A DNA stretch of 64,000 bases from Variovorax ginsengisoli (GCF_030486595.1 NZ_JAUJZH010000017.1:62001-126000); one strand, 5' to 3'; positions 1 through 9,379 are shown, numbered from the stretch's first letter. Numbers and translations are program-made. Notes: generated by a model from the letters alone, not told the origin.

Positions 1-123
1 CGGCTCTCCGGCGAACAGCGCGGCGATCAGCGCCGCGGCCGGTGCCAGCACCAGCACGCTCCAGCCTCGATAGGAGAGCCAGATCAGCAGCCCGAGGCCG
101 ATGAAGATGCCTGCGAGTCCCAT
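1..123 (-). CDS. GntP/citrate-type permease, N-terminal fragment (runs off the window)
   Basis: Only the first 41 codons lie inside the window; the gene reads leftwards out of it from the ATG at 121-123. The peptide starts MGLAGIFIGLGLLIWLSYRG and is almost entirely hydrophobic, with one membrane segment followed by a second Ala/Leu-rich one. This opening resembles the first two helices of GntP-type permeases for organic acids or gluconate, but so short a piece cannot fix the substrate. The start is 3 nt from the stop of the patatin-like gene on the same strand, so the two are probably cotranscribed. Another small inner-membrane carrier family is possible. Confidence 0.6.
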   Translation of the reverse strand, partial: MGLAGIFIGLGLLIWLSYRGWSVLVLAPAAALIAALFAGEP

Positions 124-126
124 GGC

Positions 127-1140
127 TCAGACCCCTTCGAGCAGGGCTTCGAGGTCGAGCGTCGAGCGCTTGCCGATGTCGCCCTTGTGGGCGTCGAGGA
201 AGGCTTGCGCCGAGCGCCGGCCTTCATCGCGCAGCTGGCACAGGAAGGGCCACTCCGAGATCATCTTGGACGAGGCGCCGAGCGCCAGCATGGCGTCGGT
301 GGCGATGCGGTGGATGCGCATCCGGGCCCACGCGGCGCCTTCGCCGTGCCCCGGGTCGGCCACCTGGTGCAGCAGCGCGATCATGCGCAGCTCCTTGAGC
401 AGCGGCGAGTTGAAGGACAGCTCGTTGAGCCGGTTGTTGATCTCGGCGGCGCTGCGCGGAACGCCGGCCCGCTCGACCGGGTTGATCTGGATCAGCAGGG
501 TGTCGCTCGACTGGCATTCGCGGATCAGCGGCGTCATCGTCGGGTTGCCGGCATAGCCGCCGTCCCAGTACGGATCGCCGTCGATCTCGACCGCGTGGAA
601 CATGGTCGGCAGGCAGGCCGAGGCCAGCAGCACGTCGGGCGTCAGCTCGGCGTTGCGGAACACCCGGCCCCGGCCGGTGCGCACGTTGGTGGCGGTCACG
701 AAGAGCTTGATCGGCGATGCCGAGAGGCGGTCGAAGTCGATCAGGTCCGACAGGATGCCGCGCAGCGGGTTCATGCCGCGCGGATTGAGGTCGTAGGGCG
801 ACCAGAGGCGGGTGGCCAGGTCGGCGGCGATGAAGGCCGGCGAGTTGTCGAGCGTCCAGGTGCCGCTGAGCATGTCCATCCAGCTGCGCTTGAAGGGGCT
901 GTACTTGGCGGCATCCGAGACGCCGCGCCAGAACCTGTCGAGCGATTCGCGCGCTCCTTCGGCCCCTCCCGCCGCGTGGCCGCATGCCAGCGCCGCCGCA
1001 TTCATGGCGCCGGCCGAAGTGCCCGAGATGCCGTCCAGCTGCAGCCAGGGTTCTTCGAGCAGGCGGTCGAGGACGCCCCAGGTGAAGGCGCCGTGCGAAC
1101 CGCCGCCCTGCAAGGCCAAGTCGATGGGAAAAGTCTTCAA
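127..1140 (-). CDS. Patatin-like phospholipase
   Basis: 337 residues. The patatin signature is complete: the glycine-rich oxyanion-hole motif GGGSHG at residues 12-17, the nucleophile elbow GTSAG with Ser42, and the DGG motif whose Asp193 completes the Ser-Asp dyad. Patatin-family enzymes are lipid acyl hydrolases; whether this one acts on membrane phospholipid, lysolipid or another ester cannot be read from sequence. No signal peptide or membrane helix is seen, so it is probably cytoplasmic or peripheral to the membrane. It precedes the permease fragment by 3 nt, which suggests an operon. The 161 bp upstream separate it from the transglutaminase gene on the same strand and probably hold its promoter, though I see no clear boxes there. 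Confidence 0.9.
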   Translation of the reverse strand: MKTFPIDLALQGGGSHGAFTWGVLDRLLEEPWLQLDGISGTSAGAMNAAALACGHAAGGAEGARESLDRFWRGVSDAAKYSPFKRSWMDMLSGTWTLDNSPAFIAADLATRLWSPYDLNPRGMNPLRGILSDLIDFDRLSASPIKLFVTATNVRTGRGRVFRNAELTPDVLLASACLPTMFHAVEIDGDPYWDGGYAGNPTMTPLIRECQSSDTLLIQINPVERAGVPRSAAEINNRLNELSFNSPLLKELRMIALLHQVADPGHGEGAAWARMRIHRIATDAMLALGASSKMISEWPFLCQLRDEGRRSAQAFLDAHKGDIGKRSTLDLEALLEGV

Positions 1141-1301
1141 TCAGAACCTCCGAAGTGACGACAGTGTCCCGGCACCGCGTGTCCGAACAGTGTCATCAGC
1201 AAGAACCGCGCCCAGGAAAAGACGCCGGAAGCCACTTTAAGTGCCGGCCGGTCGTTGCGGCAAGGTCTTCGTCGGGCTTGCGGTCGGACGGTTTTTGACG
1301 G

Positions 1302-2201
1302 TCAGCCCGAGATTCGCCGCACCATCACGGTCGCTTCCAGCCCCTCGTAGGCCTCCGGCTCGCCATACCAGCTGCCCGAGATCGGCGCCGCCAGCGCCGG
1401 GTCGCGTGCCACGCCGACCCGGATCAGCTGGGCGCCGCCCATGAGGTTGTTGGTGGGATCGAAGGCGATCCAGCCGGCGCCCGGCAGGTAGGCGTGCAGC
1501 CACGCATGCGTGCTGCCGGCGCCGCTGACGGCCAAGCCCGGCTCGGCGGGCTCGCCGGTGTCGAGCGCCGCATCGTAGAGATAGCCGGAGACGAAGCGGG
1601 TGGCGATGCCGAGGCGGCGCGCGGCCTCCATCATCAGCAGCGCGTAGTCGCGGCAGCTGCCGCTGCCGAGCGTGAGCGTCTCCAGCGGCGTCTGCGTGCC
1701 TTCCTCGTCGCGGGCCGCATAGCGCAGGCTCTGGCCGATGTGCGCGTTCATGCGGGTCAGCACGTCGCGCGTGTTGTTCGGCTGGTCGGTGTGCAGGAAC
1801 TGGTGGGCCCAGCGGATCAGCGTCCCGTCCGGATCCTCGTGGTGCGGCCGCAGGTAGTGCTCGAGGTCGAGCCGGTCCTCCAGCGAATAGGCGAAGGGCA
1901 GCACCTCGGCGGCGGGGTCAAGCGCCAGTTCGTCGATCGGCGTCGGCAGGTGCTCGATGGTGAACGAACAGACGATGCGCAGCTCGCGCGCCTCGCCCAT
2001 CGGCTGCACCAGCGCCACCGAATTGGAGTGCGGGTCGTGGATCATTCGCACATAGGCCTCGGGACTGACCACCAGGTCGGTCGCCAGCACCCGCAGGTCG
2101 TGGCTGTCGCGCGGCCTGAACATCACGCGGTGCAGCCCGAACGTGACCGGCGTCTTGTAGCGGTAGACGGTGGTGTGGGTGATGTCGTAGCGGATGGCCA
2201 T
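1302..2201 (-). CDS. Transglutaminase-like cysteine protease family protein
   Basis: 299 residues from the ATG at 2199-2201 (MAIRYDITHTTVYRY). The N-terminal ~90 residues form the beta-rich domain typical of bacterial transglutaminase-like proteins. The core follows, with Cys183 in the motif GSGSCRDYALL and the His and Asp of the triad in GSTHAWLHAYLPGAG-W-AFDPTNN. Family members are mostly thiol proteases or amidases rather than true cross-linking enzymes; the substrate is unknown. The frame stays open well upstream, but that part overlaps mnmC antiparallel to nothing useful and has unlike composition, so the short start is chosen. It lies 28 bp downstream of mnmC on the same strand and may share its transcript. 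Confidence 0.88.
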   Translation of the reverse strand: MAIRYDITHTTVYRYKTPVTFGLHRVMFRPRDSHDLRVLATDLVVSPEAYVRMIHDPHSNSVALVQPMGEARELRIVCSFTIEHLPTPIDELALDPAAEVLPFAYSLEDRLDLEHYLRPHHEDPDGTLIRWAHQFLHTDQPNNTRDVLTRMNAHIGQSLRYAARDEEGTQTPLETLTLGSGSCRDYALLMMEAARRLGIATRFVSGYLYDAALDTGEPAEPGLAVSGAGSTHAWLHAYLPGAGWIAFDPTNNLMGGAQLIRVGVARDPALAAPISGSWYGEPEAYEGLEATVMVRRISG

Positions 2202-2229
2202 GGACCATTGTGGACCCGCGAGGGCTGGC

Positions 2230-4101
2230 CTAGAAAGCCTGCCGACCGCTCTCGCGCCAGGCGCGCTGCGTGCCCAGGGCGGCCGCGAGCTTGGCCTGCA
2301 GCGGCAGGGGCTCGCCATGCCACTGCGCGGCCAGCAGCTCGGCGCACAGCGCGGCGAAGCTGAGGCCGCGTGAGCCGAGCGCGGTGCAGAGCCAGACGCC
2401 GTCGGCCGTCCCGGGTCCGAGCGGGCCGACCAGCGGCCGGCGGTCCGCCGAGGCGCAGCGCACGCCGGTCCAGGTCCGGGTGGCGCCGGTCGCGAACTGC
2501 CCGTCGAGCCGTGCTGCGGTTTCAGGCAGCAGCCGCGCCAGCCGCTCGCGATTGAATGCTGTGTCGGCGCTGCGCGGCGCGGCATCGGTGCTGTCGCGGT
2601 CGAAGGTGGCGCCGACGAACCAGCCCGGGCCCTCCGGGCCGGGCACGTCGGCGATCAGGTGGCCGTCGCCGTTCACGGGCGCTTCGGGCAGGCCCAGGCC
2701 ATCCGTCATGCGGCCCGATTCGACCTGGCCGCGCACGGGCTGCAGCGGGTATTCGGGCGCCAGCGCGCGGCTTTCGAAGCCGGCGGCGACGACCACCCGG
2801 TCGGCCTCGGCCAGCGATCGGCCGTCGGCGTCGCGCAGCACCCAGCGCGGCGCGCCGGTGCCGCCGGCTTCGATGCGCGCCACGCGGCAGCCCATCCGCA
2901 GCGTGATGCCGGGCCGCGCGAGCCAGGCGTCGACCAGGCGCGCCGGCCGCACCCAGCCGGCGCGCGCATGCCAGAGGGCGGCCGAAGCGGCCGGCAGGCC
3001 CGCGGCCAGCAGCCGGTCCGGATCAGCCCGCCAGCTTTCATTGGGTCCCGCGGCCGACCAGCCGGGCGGCAGGCGGTCGTCGCCGTCGGTGCGCCGCTCG
3101 AGCACGCCGCTGGCGCGCCAGTCCGAGCCCTCGGCCAGCCATTGTTCGAGCTGCTGCCAGGTGGCGCGGATCCCGGCGCGGGTCAGGCGCGAGAGCAGGG
3201 CGTCGTCGGGAGAGACGTGCGGCGCCAGCAGCCCGGCCGGCAGGCTGGAAGCCCCCGAAGCCGGCCGCTGGGCGGCATCGAGCACCTCGACCTGCCAGCC
3301 GCGGCGCGCAAGGCTGGCCGCGACCGCGGCGCCGGCCAGACCGGCGCCGACCACGGCACAGCGCCGGGCGGCGAGCGGCGCCGCCTCAGGGCCGCGCCGG
3401 CGCACTTCCCAGGTCGGTTCGAACACGCCCTGCAGGCAGTCGCGCTTGGGTGGCATCCCGGGTGCCCTGGTCAGCTGGAAGCCGCACTGGGCCAGCGCAT
3501 CGCAGACCGCCCGGGCGATGGTCCAGGTCGCGACCCGCGTGCCGCGGCGAGCGAAGCGCGAGACCGCCTTGAGGGTGTCGGCAGACCACATGGCGGGGTT
3601 GCGCTGCGGGCTGAAGCCGTCGAGAAAGAGGCTGTCGGCCTCGAAGCGTTGTGCGCGCAGCATCGGCTGAACGTCGCCGATGCACAGCGTGAGCAGCACC
3701 TGGCCGGCGTCGAACCAGAGCCGGTGAAAGCCCGGCAGCAGGCCGTGCCATTGCGACGCGAGTTGCACCGCCTGCGGCAGCAGGTCGGGATAGGCCTGGG
3801 CCGCACGCAGCAGGTCGTCGCGCGAGACGGGAAAGGCCTCGATCGACACGAAATGCAGCAGCCGAGGCCGCTGCGGGTCGCGCCGCCAGGCCTGCCAGGT
3901 TGTCAGGAAATTGAGCCCGAAACCGAAGCCGGTTTCGAGAATCCGCCATTGCGGCGCTTCGGCCCAGGCGGCGGGCAGCCCGCAGCCGCCGAGGAACACA
4001 TGCCTGGCCTGCGCGGGCGCGCCGCTTTCAGAGTGGTAGATGTCGTCGAAGCGCGCGCTGCGCGGAATGCCGTCCGCGCGCCAGTCGACGGGCTCGGCCA
4101 C
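2230..4101 (-). CDS. mnmC: Bifunctional tRNA (mnm5s2U34) biosynthesis protein MnmC
   Basis: 623 residues with the two-domain layout of MnmC. The N-terminal half (about 1-235) is the SAM-dependent methyltransferase, with the SAM-binding stretch ETGFGFGLNF near residues 55-64 and the DGFSPQRNPAMW motif typical of the MnmD part. The C-terminal half begins with a dinucleotide-binding GAGLAGAAVAASLARRG at about 250 and is the FAD-dependent oxidase. Together they convert the cmnm5 group on the tRNA wobble uridine to nm5 and then methylate it to mnm5. The gene follows yggX by 18 nt and is followed by the transglutaminase-like gene after 28 nt, all on the minus strand. Length is normal for the family. 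Confidence 0.95.
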   Translation of the reverse strand: MAEPVDWRADGIPRSARFDDIYHSESGAPAQARHVFLGGCGLPAAWAEAPQWRILETGFGFGLNFLTTWQAWRRDPQRPRLLHFVSIEAFPVSRDDLLRAAQAYPDLLPQAVQLASQWHGLLPGFHRLWFDAGQVLLTLCIGDVQPMLRAQRFEADSLFLDGFSPQRNPAMWSADTLKAVSRFARRGTRVATWTIARAVCDALAQCGFQLTRAPGMPPKRDCLQGVFEPTWEVRRRGPEAAPLAARRCAVVGAGLAGAAVAASLARRGWQVEVLDAAQRPASGASSLPAGLLAPHVSPDDALLSRLTRAGIRATWQQLEQWLAEGSDWRASGVLERRTDGDDRLPPGWSAAGPNESWRADPDRLLAAGLPAASAALWHARAGWVRPARLVDAWLARPGITLRMGCRVARIEAGGTGAPRWVLRDADGRSLAEADRVVVAAGFESRALAPEYPLQPVRGQVESGRMTDGLGLPEAPVNGDGHLIADVPGPEGPGWFVGATFDRDSTDAAPRSADTAFNRERLARLLPETAARLDGQFATGATRTWTGVRCASADRRPLVGPLGPGTADGVWLCTALGSRGLSFAALCAELLAAQWHGEPLPLQAKLAAALGTQRAWRESGRQAF

Positions 4102-4119
4102 GGCAGGGGAGCCTTCGGC

Positions 4120-4392
4120 TCAGGCCGGTGGCGGCACGTAGCCCTGCGCCACGTCGGCGCCTTCGCCGAAGAAGTGCTTTTCCATCTGGCGCGCCAGGTA
4201 TTGGCGGGCCCGCGCGTCGGCCAGGTTGAGCCGGTTCTCGTTGACCAGCATGGTCTGCTGCTTGAGCCAGGCGGCCCAGGCTTCCTTGCTGACGTTCTCC
4301 CACAGCCGCTTGCCCAGTTCGCCGGGATAGGGCGGGAAATCGAGTCCTTCGGCTTCTTTGCCGAGCTTGATGCACTGAACCATGCGAGCCAT
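4120..4392 (-). CDS. yggX: Fe(II)-trafficking / oxidative damage protection protein YggX
   Basis: 90 residues, starting [19 protein letters not shown], with the single conserved Cys7 and the phrase [20 protein letters not shown] that defines the YggX family. The family protects iron-sulfur proteins from oxidation and helps handle labile iron in the cytoplasm. Length is exact for the family. It is the first gene of a minus-strand group with mnmC, and its start faces the divergent sulfate-binding protein gene across a 126-bp AT-richer intergenic region. Confidence 0.95.
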   Translation of the reverse strand: MARMVQCIKLGKEAEGLDFPPYPGELGKRLWENVSKEAWAAWLKQQTMLVNENRLNLADARARQYLARQMEKHFFGEGADVAQGYVPPPA

Positions 4393-4434
4393 TTGGATTC
4401 CTCTGGGGTGTCTTAGTTGTTTTAGCTATTTAGA

Positions 4435-4448
4435 ACTGAGAACTCAGT
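4435..4448. promoter_or_regulatory. Palindrome in the divergent yggX / sulfate-binding protein promoter region
   Basis: ACTGAG-AA-CTCAGT is a perfect inverted repeat. It overlaps a second one, GAGAAC-N6-GTTCTC at 4438-4455. Both lie in the 126-bp region between divergent yggX and sbp, which is clearly more AT-rich than its surroundings. A dimeric regulator could bind here, and for the sulfur gene a CysB-type LysR protein would be the natural suspect. CysB sites are poorly conserved, however, and this sequence does not by itself identify the protein. It is 43 bp upstream of the yggX start and 70 bp upstream of sbp. Confidence 0.4.
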
Positions 4449-4518
4449 CGTTCTCGATTCCATATGCCGTAATCAGAATACGTGGCTTCAGCTTTATGCC
4501 CAATACGAGCACAAGACC

Positions 4519-5541
4519 ATGAGCCTTCGCCGCGACTTTATCAAGCTTTCCCTCGGCGCTGCCGCCGCCGCCAGCTTCGCCCTGACCGCGATGCCGTCGT
4601 TCGCGCAGGGCGTGACCCTGCTCAACGTCTCGTACGACCCGACCCGCGAGCTGTACGTGGACTACAACCAGGTCTTCGCCAAGTACTGGAAGGCCAAGAC
4701 CGGCCAGGACGTGACGATCAAGCAGTCGCACGGCGGCTCGGGAAAGCAGGCCCGCTCGATCATCGACGGCATCGACGCCGACGTCGCCACGCTGGCCCTG
4801 GCCGGCGACACCGACGCGCTGGTCACCCACGGCGGCCTGGTCAAGCCCGACTGGCAGAAGCGGCTGCCGCACAACTCGGCACCCTACACCTCGACCATTG
4901 TCTTTCTCGTCAAGAAGGGCAATCCGAAGGGCCTGAAGGACTGGGACGACCTGGTCAAGCCCGGCGTGCAGGTGATCACGCCCAATCCGAAGACCTCGGG
5001 CGGCGCGCGCTGGAACTACCTGGCGGCGTGGGAGTTCGCCAAGCGCAAGTACGGCGGCGACGACAAGGCCAAGGAATTCGTCGGCAAGCTCTACAAGAAC
5101 GTGCCGGTGCTCGACACCGGGGCCCGCGGCTCGACTATCACCTTCGTGCAGCGCGGCGTCGGCGACGTGCTGCTGGCCTGGGAGAACGAGGCCTTCCTGG
5201 CGCTGAAGGAATTCGGTCCGGAGAAGTTCGACATCGTGGTGCCGTCGATCAGCATCCTGGCCGAGCCCACCGTCGCGGTGGTCGACAAGGTGGTCGACAA
5301 GAAGGGCACGCGCGCCGTGGCCGAGGAATACCTGAAGTACCTGTACTCGGACGAAGGCCAGGACGTCGCCGGCCGCAACTACTACCGCCCGACCTCCGAC
5401 AAGGCCAAGGCCAAGTACGCGTCGCAGTTCCCGAAGCTCACGCTGTTCACGATCGACGATGCCTTTGGCGGCTGGAACAAGGCCGACAAGGCGCACTTCG
5501 CCGACGGCGGCTCGTTCGACCAGATCTACCTGAGCAAGTGA
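4519..5541 (+). CDS. sbp: Sulfate ABC transporter substrate-binding protein (orphan copy)
   Basis: 340 residues. The signal peptide carries a twin-arginine motif (LRRDFIKLS) and ends near SFAQG, so Tat export is likely. The mature protein has the sulfate-binder landmarks [22 protein letters not shown] and [11 protein letters not shown] that line the oxyanion pocket. It delivers periplasmic sulfate or thiosulfate to a CysTWA-type permease. No permease gene adjoins it; the nearest is cysTWA at 15.6-18.5 kb, which has its own Sec-type paralogue. It contains no Cys, and its only Met besides the initiator is in the signal peptide, so the mature protein is sulfur-free. ssuE follows after 7 nt, so it probably leads the sulfonate operon. 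Confidence 0.94.
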   Translation: MSLRRDFIKLSLGAAAAASFALTAMPSFAQGVTLLNVSYDPTRELYVDYNQVFAKYWKAKTGQDVTIKQSHGGSGKQARSIIDGIDADVATLALAGDTDALVTHGGLVKPDWQKRLPHNSAPYTSTIVFLVKKGNPKGLKDWDDLVKPGVQVITPNPKTSGGARWNYLAAWEFAKRKYGGDDKAKEFVGKLYKNVPVLDTGARGSTITFVQRGVGDVLLAWENEAFLALKEFGPEKFDIVVPSISILAEPTVAVVDKVVDKKGTRAVAEEYLKYLYSDEGQDVAGRNYYRPTSDKAKAKYASQFPKLTLFTIDDAFGGWNKADKAHFADGGSFDQIYLSK

Positions 5542-5548
5542 TTTCGCC

Positions 5549-6139
5549 ATGACGGTGCTTCTCATTGCCGGCAGTCCCTCCGCACCGTCGCGTTCGGCGG
5601 TGCTCCTCGACGCGGTCGCGGCGCGGCTGGCCGAGCGCGCCGTGCCGGTCGAACGGCTGGCGATCCGCGAACTGGCGGCCCACGCGCTGCTGCTCGGCGA
5701 GGCCTCGCACCCGTCGGTGCAGCAGGCGGTCGAGCAGGTGCGGCGTGCCGACGTGGTGGTGATCGCGACGCCGGTCTACAAGGCGGCGTACAGCGGCGTG
5801 CTGAAGGTCTTCCTGGACCTGCTGCCGCAGTCGGCGCTGAAGGGCAAGACGGTGCTGCCCCTGGCCACCGGCGGCAGTCCGCACCACATGCTGGCGCTCG
5901 ACTATGCGCTGCGCCCGGTTCTGCAGTCGCTGGCGGCGCGGCAGATCCTGCCGGGCGTCTATGCGACCGACGGCCAGGTCACGCTGCAGCCCGAAGGCGC
6001 CTACCAGCTGCAGGCCGAGCTCGCGCAGCGGCTCGACGAAGCCGTCGACACGCTGGCCAGCGAAGGGCTCAAGCTGCAATCGCCATCGCGCTGGGGCTTC
6101 GAGCCCGTCGCGTTCTCGCAGGTGCGATGTAGCGTCTGA
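5549..6139 (+). CDS. ssuE: NAD(P)H-dependent FMN reductase SsuE
   Basis: 196 residues. It has the flavodoxin-like FMN-reductase opening MTVLLIAGSPSAPSRSAVLL (phosphate-binding loop), the ATPVYKAAYSGVLKVFLDLLP segment and ATGGSPHHMLALDYALRPVL, all close to SsuE. It supplies FMNH2 to the monooxygenase SsuD in the cytoplasm. It starts 7 nt after sbp. The next genes run in the order A-D-C-B-F, as in Pseudomonas ssuEADCBF operons. It has only two Met and one Cys, in line with low sulfur content across the locus. The C-terminal ~15 residues look variable. Confidence 0.93.
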   Translation: MTVLLIAGSPSAPSRSAVLLDAVAARLAERAVPVERLAIRELAAHALLLGEASHPSVQQAVEQVRRADVVVIATPVYKAAYSGVLKVFLDLLPQSALKGKTVLPLATGGSPHHMLALDYALRPVLQSLAARQILPGVYATDGQVTLQPEGAYQLQAELAQRLDEAVDTLASEGLKLQSPSRWGFEPVAFSQVRCSV

Positions 6140-6230
6140 CGGCGCGCACTGCGCCGCCTCACTCCAACCCTCTCGATTCGCGTTCATCGCCGCACGGCGG
6201 CGAGGGAGCGCCGTTGCCTGAAAGAAATCC

Positions 6231-6371
6231 ATGCCACCCATTCCGACCGACCCGCTCCAGCCTCGCCGCAGCGCCCGCACGCGGCTGGCCGACTTCGCGA
6301 TCAGCGTCGCCGTGGTGGCCGCGATCTCGCTGATCACGGGCTTCTTCGCGGCCACTTCGGCCACCTCGTGA
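6231..6371 (+). CDS. Small single-span membrane protein between ssuE and ssuA
   Basis: A 46-codon frame with an ATG start at 6231 and a TGA at 6369-6371. It reads MPPIPTDPLQPRRSARTRLA, followed by one hydrophobic segment of about 22 residues (Phe/Ala/Val/Ile-rich) and a short Ala/Thr/Ser tail. A positively charged stretch before the helix predicts a cytoplasmic N-terminus. It fits the 263-bp space between ssuE and ssuA, ending 31 nt before ssuA. It has no Cys, and its only Met is the initiator. The ribosome-binding site is weak (AAAGAAA). I do not recognise a family. It could be a real small subunit or a chance frame in GC-rich DNA. Confidence 0.45.
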   Translation: MPPIPTDPLQPRRSARTRLADFAISVAVVAAISLITGFFAATSATS

Positions 6372-6402
6372 CATCGACCCCCGACCCATCGAAAGCATCC
6401 TC

Positions 6403-7353
6403 ATGAACTCGCATTCGCATTCGTCCACCCGCCGCCGACTGATCCAGGGCACCGCCGCCGCCATCGCGCTGCCCGCGCTCGGCGCCTTTGCACAGGCCCC
6501 CGCGCGCACGCTGCGGATCGGCAACCAGAAGGGCAACCTGAGCCTGCTCAAGGGCCGCGGCACGCTCGAAAAGCGGCTCGCGCCGCTCGGCGTTTCGGTC
6601 AAGTGGACCGAGTTCACGGCCGGCCCGGTGCAGCTCGAGGCGCTCAACGTCGGCTCGATCGACTTCGGCGACGTCGGCGAAGCGCCGCCGATCTTCGCGC
6701 AGGCCGCCGGCGCGCCGCTGGCCTATGTCGCGGCCACGCAGCCGCGGCCGCAGTCCGAGGCGGTGATCGTGCCGAAGGGGTCGGCGATCCAGTCGGTGAA
6801 GGATCTCAAGGGCCGGAAGGTGGCGCTCAACAAGGGCAGCAACGTCCATTACTTCCTGGTCAAGCTGCTCGAGAAGCACGGCCTGGCCTACGGCGACGTC
6901 AGCGTCGTCTTCCTGCCGCCGGCCGACGCCCGCGCCGCGTTCGAGAAGGGTTCGATCGACGCCTGGGTGATCTGGGACCCGTTCCTGGCCGCGGCGCAGA
7001 AGACGCTCGATGCGCGCCTGCTCGCGGACGCCACCGGCGTGGTCGGCAACCGGGCCTTCTATTTCTCGTCGCTCGACTTTGCGGGCAAGAACGCCGACGT
7101 GATCAAGATCCTGATCGAGGAACTCGACAAGGTCGATCAGTGGGCGCAGGCCAACAGGGGCGCCTTCGCGGCCGAACTCGCGGCGCTCTGGGGCCTGCCG
7201 CAACCGGTGGTCGAGCTGTCGGTGTCGCGTACGCCGTTCGGCACCGGGCCGATCACCAAGGCGATCCTCGGCGAGCAGCAGCAGATCGCCGACACCTTCC
7301 TTGCGCTCGGGCTGATTCCCAAGAAGATCAACCTGCTCGAAGCCGCCGTCTGA
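6403..7353 (+). CDS. ssuA: Aliphatic sulfonate ABC transporter substrate-binding protein SsuA
   Basis: 316 residues. The N-terminus has a twin-arginine motif (STRRRLIQG) and a signal peptide ending near FAQAPA. The mature part follows the SsuA/TauA fold: [17 protein letters not shown], the loop [31 protein letters not shown] and the hinge phrase [15 protein letters not shown]. It captures alkanesulfonates in the periplasm for SsuBC. The whole protein has no Cys, and its only Met is the initiator, a striking sulfur economy. ssuD follows after 13 nt. Confidence 0.95.
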   Translation: MNSHSHSSTRRRLIQGTAAAIALPALGAFAQAPARTLRIGNQKGNLSLLKGRGTLEKRLAPLGVSVKWTEFTAGPVQLEALNVGSIDFGDVGEAPPIFAQAAGAPLAYVAATQPRPQSEAVIVPKGSAIQSVKDLKGRKVALNKGSNVHYFLVKLLEKHGLAYGDVSVVFLPPADARAAFEKGSIDAWVIWDPFLAAAQKTLDARLLADATGVVGNRAFYFSSLDFAGKNADVIKILIEELDKVDQWAQANRGAFAAELAALWGLPQPVVELSVSRTPFGTGPITKAILGEQQQIADTFLALGLIPKKINLLEAAV

Positions 7354-7366
7354 GGAGCCCGTGCCC

Positions 7367-8536
7367 ATGCAAGTCTTCTGGTTCCTCCCCACCCACGGCG
7401 ACAGCCGCTACCTCGGCACCGCCGAAGGCGCGCGCCCGGTCGACCTGGCCTATCTGCAGCAGATTGCCGGCGCGGCCGATTCGCTCGGCTACGAAGGCGT
7501 GCTGATTCCCACCGGGCGCTCTTGCGAGGACCCGTGGGTCATCGCCTCCAGCCTGATCGGCGCGACCCGGCGGCTCAAGTTCCTGGTCGCGGTGCGGCCC
7601 GGGCTGCACCAGCCCAGCCTGGCCGCGCGCATGGCGGCCACCTTCGACCGGCTCTCGGGCGGGCGGCTGCTGGTGAACCTCGTGACCGGCGGCGACCAGG
7701 CCGAGCTCGAAGGCGATAGCGTGTTCCTTGGGCATGCCGAGCGCTACGAACAGTCGGCCGAGTTCATCCGCATCTGGCGCGAGATCATCGCCAGGAGCCA
7801 CGACAGCCAGAGCTTCGACTACGACGGCAAGCACCTGAGCGTGAAGGGCGCGAAGCTGCTGTTCCCGCCGGTCCAGAAGCCGTACCCGCCGGTGTGGTTC
7901 GGCGGCTCGTCGGCGCCGGCGCACGAGCTCGCGGCCGAGCAAGTCGATGCCTACCTCACCTGGGGCGAGCCGCCGGCCGAAGTCGCGAGGAAGATCGCCG
8001 ATGTGCGCCAACGCGCACAGCGCAAGGGCAGGGCGGTCAAGTTCGGCATCCGCCTGCACGTCATCGTGCGCGAGACCGAGGACGAAGCCTGGCGCGCCGC
8101 CGAATCGCTGATCTGCCGGGTCGACGACGAGACCGTGGTCCGGGCCCAGGCCGCCTTTGCGCGGATGGATTCCGAAGGCCAGCGCCGGATGGCGGCGCTG
8201 CACGCCGGCGGCGCGAAACGCAGCCGTGCCGAGCTCGAGATCAGTCCCAACCTCTGGGCCGGCGTCGGCCTGGTGCGCGGCGGCGCGGGCACCGCGCTGG
8301 TCGGCGATCCGAAGACCGTGGCGGCCCGCATCGAGGAATACGCGGCGCTGGGCATCGACAACTTCATCCTCTCGGGCTATCCGCATCTGGAGGAGTCCTA
8401 CCGCTTTGCCGAGCTGGTGTTCCCGCTGCTGCCCCGCAAGCAACGGCCGGGCCTGCCGGGCCAGGTCCTGAGCGGGCCTTTCGGCGAGGTCGTCGCCAAT
8501 CTCGATGCGCCGTCGCGCCTCGCCGCGCAGAGCTGA
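7367..8536 (+). CDS. ssuD: FMNH2-dependent alkanesulfonate monooxygenase SsuD
   Basis: 389 residues from the ATG at 7367. A GTG 6 nt upstream is in frame, but the GGAG motif is better spaced for the ATG, and the protein then starts [17 protein letters not shown] like E. coli SsuD. Landmarks include [11 protein letters not shown] with the active-site Cys, FNLVTGG-type [13 protein letters not shown], the conserved [19 protein letters not shown] and [23 protein letters not shown]. Using FMNH2 from SsuE and O2, it splits the C-S bond of alkanesulfonates to aldehyde plus sulfite. It is cytoplasmic. ssuC starts 9 nt downstream behind a GAGGAG ribosome-binding site. Confidence 0.97.
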   Translation: MQVFWFLPTHGDSRYLGTAEGARPVDLAYLQQIAGAADSLGYEGVLIPTGRSCEDPWVIASSLIGATRRLKFLVAVRPGLHQPSLAARMAATFDRLSGGRLLVNLVTGGDQAELEGDSVFLGHAERYEQSAEFIRIWREIIARSHDSQSFDYDGKHLSVKGAKLLFPPVQKPYPPVWFGGSSAPAHELAAEQVDAYLTWGEPPAEVARKIADVRQRAQRKGRAVKFGIRLHVIVRETEDEAWRAAESLICRVDDETVVRAQAAFARMDSEGQRRMAALHAGGAKRSRAELEISPNLWAGVGLVRGGAGTALVGDPKTVAARIEEYAALGIDNFILSGYPHLEESYRFAELVFPLLPRKQRPGLPGQVLSGPFGEVVANLDAPSRLAAQS

Positions 8537-8545
8537 GGAGATCGA

Positions 8546-9379
8546 ATGAACCAACAAGTGCAGGTATTGCCGGTGGCTGCGCCGTCGCTGAATGGCGCCC
8601 GGACCTTCGCGGCCGGCGTGCTGCGCCGCCTGGTGCCGTGGCTGGTGCCGGTCGGGCTGATCGTCGCCTGGCAGATCGCCTCGTCGCTGGGCTGGCTGTC
8701 GACCCGCGTGCTGCCGGCGCCGATCGACGTGCTCAAGGCCGCATGGCGGCTGACCGCGTCGGGCGAGCTCTGGACCCACGTGAAGGTCAGCGCCGCGCGG
8801 GCGCTGGCCGGCCTCGCGATCGGCGGCGGCCTCGGGCTCGCGCTGGGCCTGCTCACGGGCTCGGTGCGCTTCTTCGAGACGCTGCTCGACTCGACCATCC
8901 AGATGGTGCGCAACATCCCGGCGCTGGCCCTGATCCCGCTGGTGATCCTGTGGTTCGGCATCGACGAATCGGCCAAGCTGTTCCTGATCGCGGTGTCGGT
9001 GTTCTTCCCGATCTACCTCAACACCTTTCACGGCATCCGCAATGTCGATCCGCAGCTGATCGAGATGGGCCGCACCTACGGCCTCACCCGCTGGCAGCTC
9101 TACAGGGAAGTGATCCTGCCAGGCGCGATGTCCTCGATCCTGGTCGGCCTGCGCTTTTCGCTCGGCCTGATGTGGGTGATCCTGATCGTGGCCGAGACGA
9201 TCTCGGCGCAGTCGGGCATCGGCTACCTCACGATGAACGCGCGCGAGTTCCTGCAGACCGACATCGTGCTGGTGGGGATCCTGCTGTATGCGCTGCTCGG
9301 CAAGCTGGCCGACCTGTTCGCGCGCGGACTTGAACGCTGGTGGCTGCGCTGGCACCCGGCTTATGGAGTGACGAAATGA
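8546..9379 (+). CDS. ssuC: Aliphatic sulfonate ABC transporter permease SsuC
   Basis: 277 residues with about six hydrophobic segments. The cytoplasmic coupling (EAA-type) loop reads [24 protein letters not shown], typical of binding-protein-dependent permeases of the SsuC/TauC type. The phrase [20 protein letters not shown] is also characteristic. It forms the membrane channel for sulfonates with SsuB. It has no Cys. Its TGA overlaps the ATG of ssuB (ATGA), implying translational coupling. Confidence 0.95.
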   Translation: MNQQVQVLPVAAPSLNGARTFAAGVLRRLVPWLVPVGLIVAWQIASSLGWLSTRVLPAPIDVLKAAWRLTASGELWTHVKVSAARALAGLAIGGGLGLALGLLTGSVRFFETLLDSTIQMVRNIPALALIPLVILWFGIDESAKLFLIAVSVFFPIYLNTFHGIRNVDPQLIEMGRTYGLTRWQLYREVILPGAMSSILVGLRFSLGLMWVILIVAETISAQSGIGYLTMNAREFLQTDIVLVGILLYALLGKLADLFARGLERWWLRWHPAYGVTK

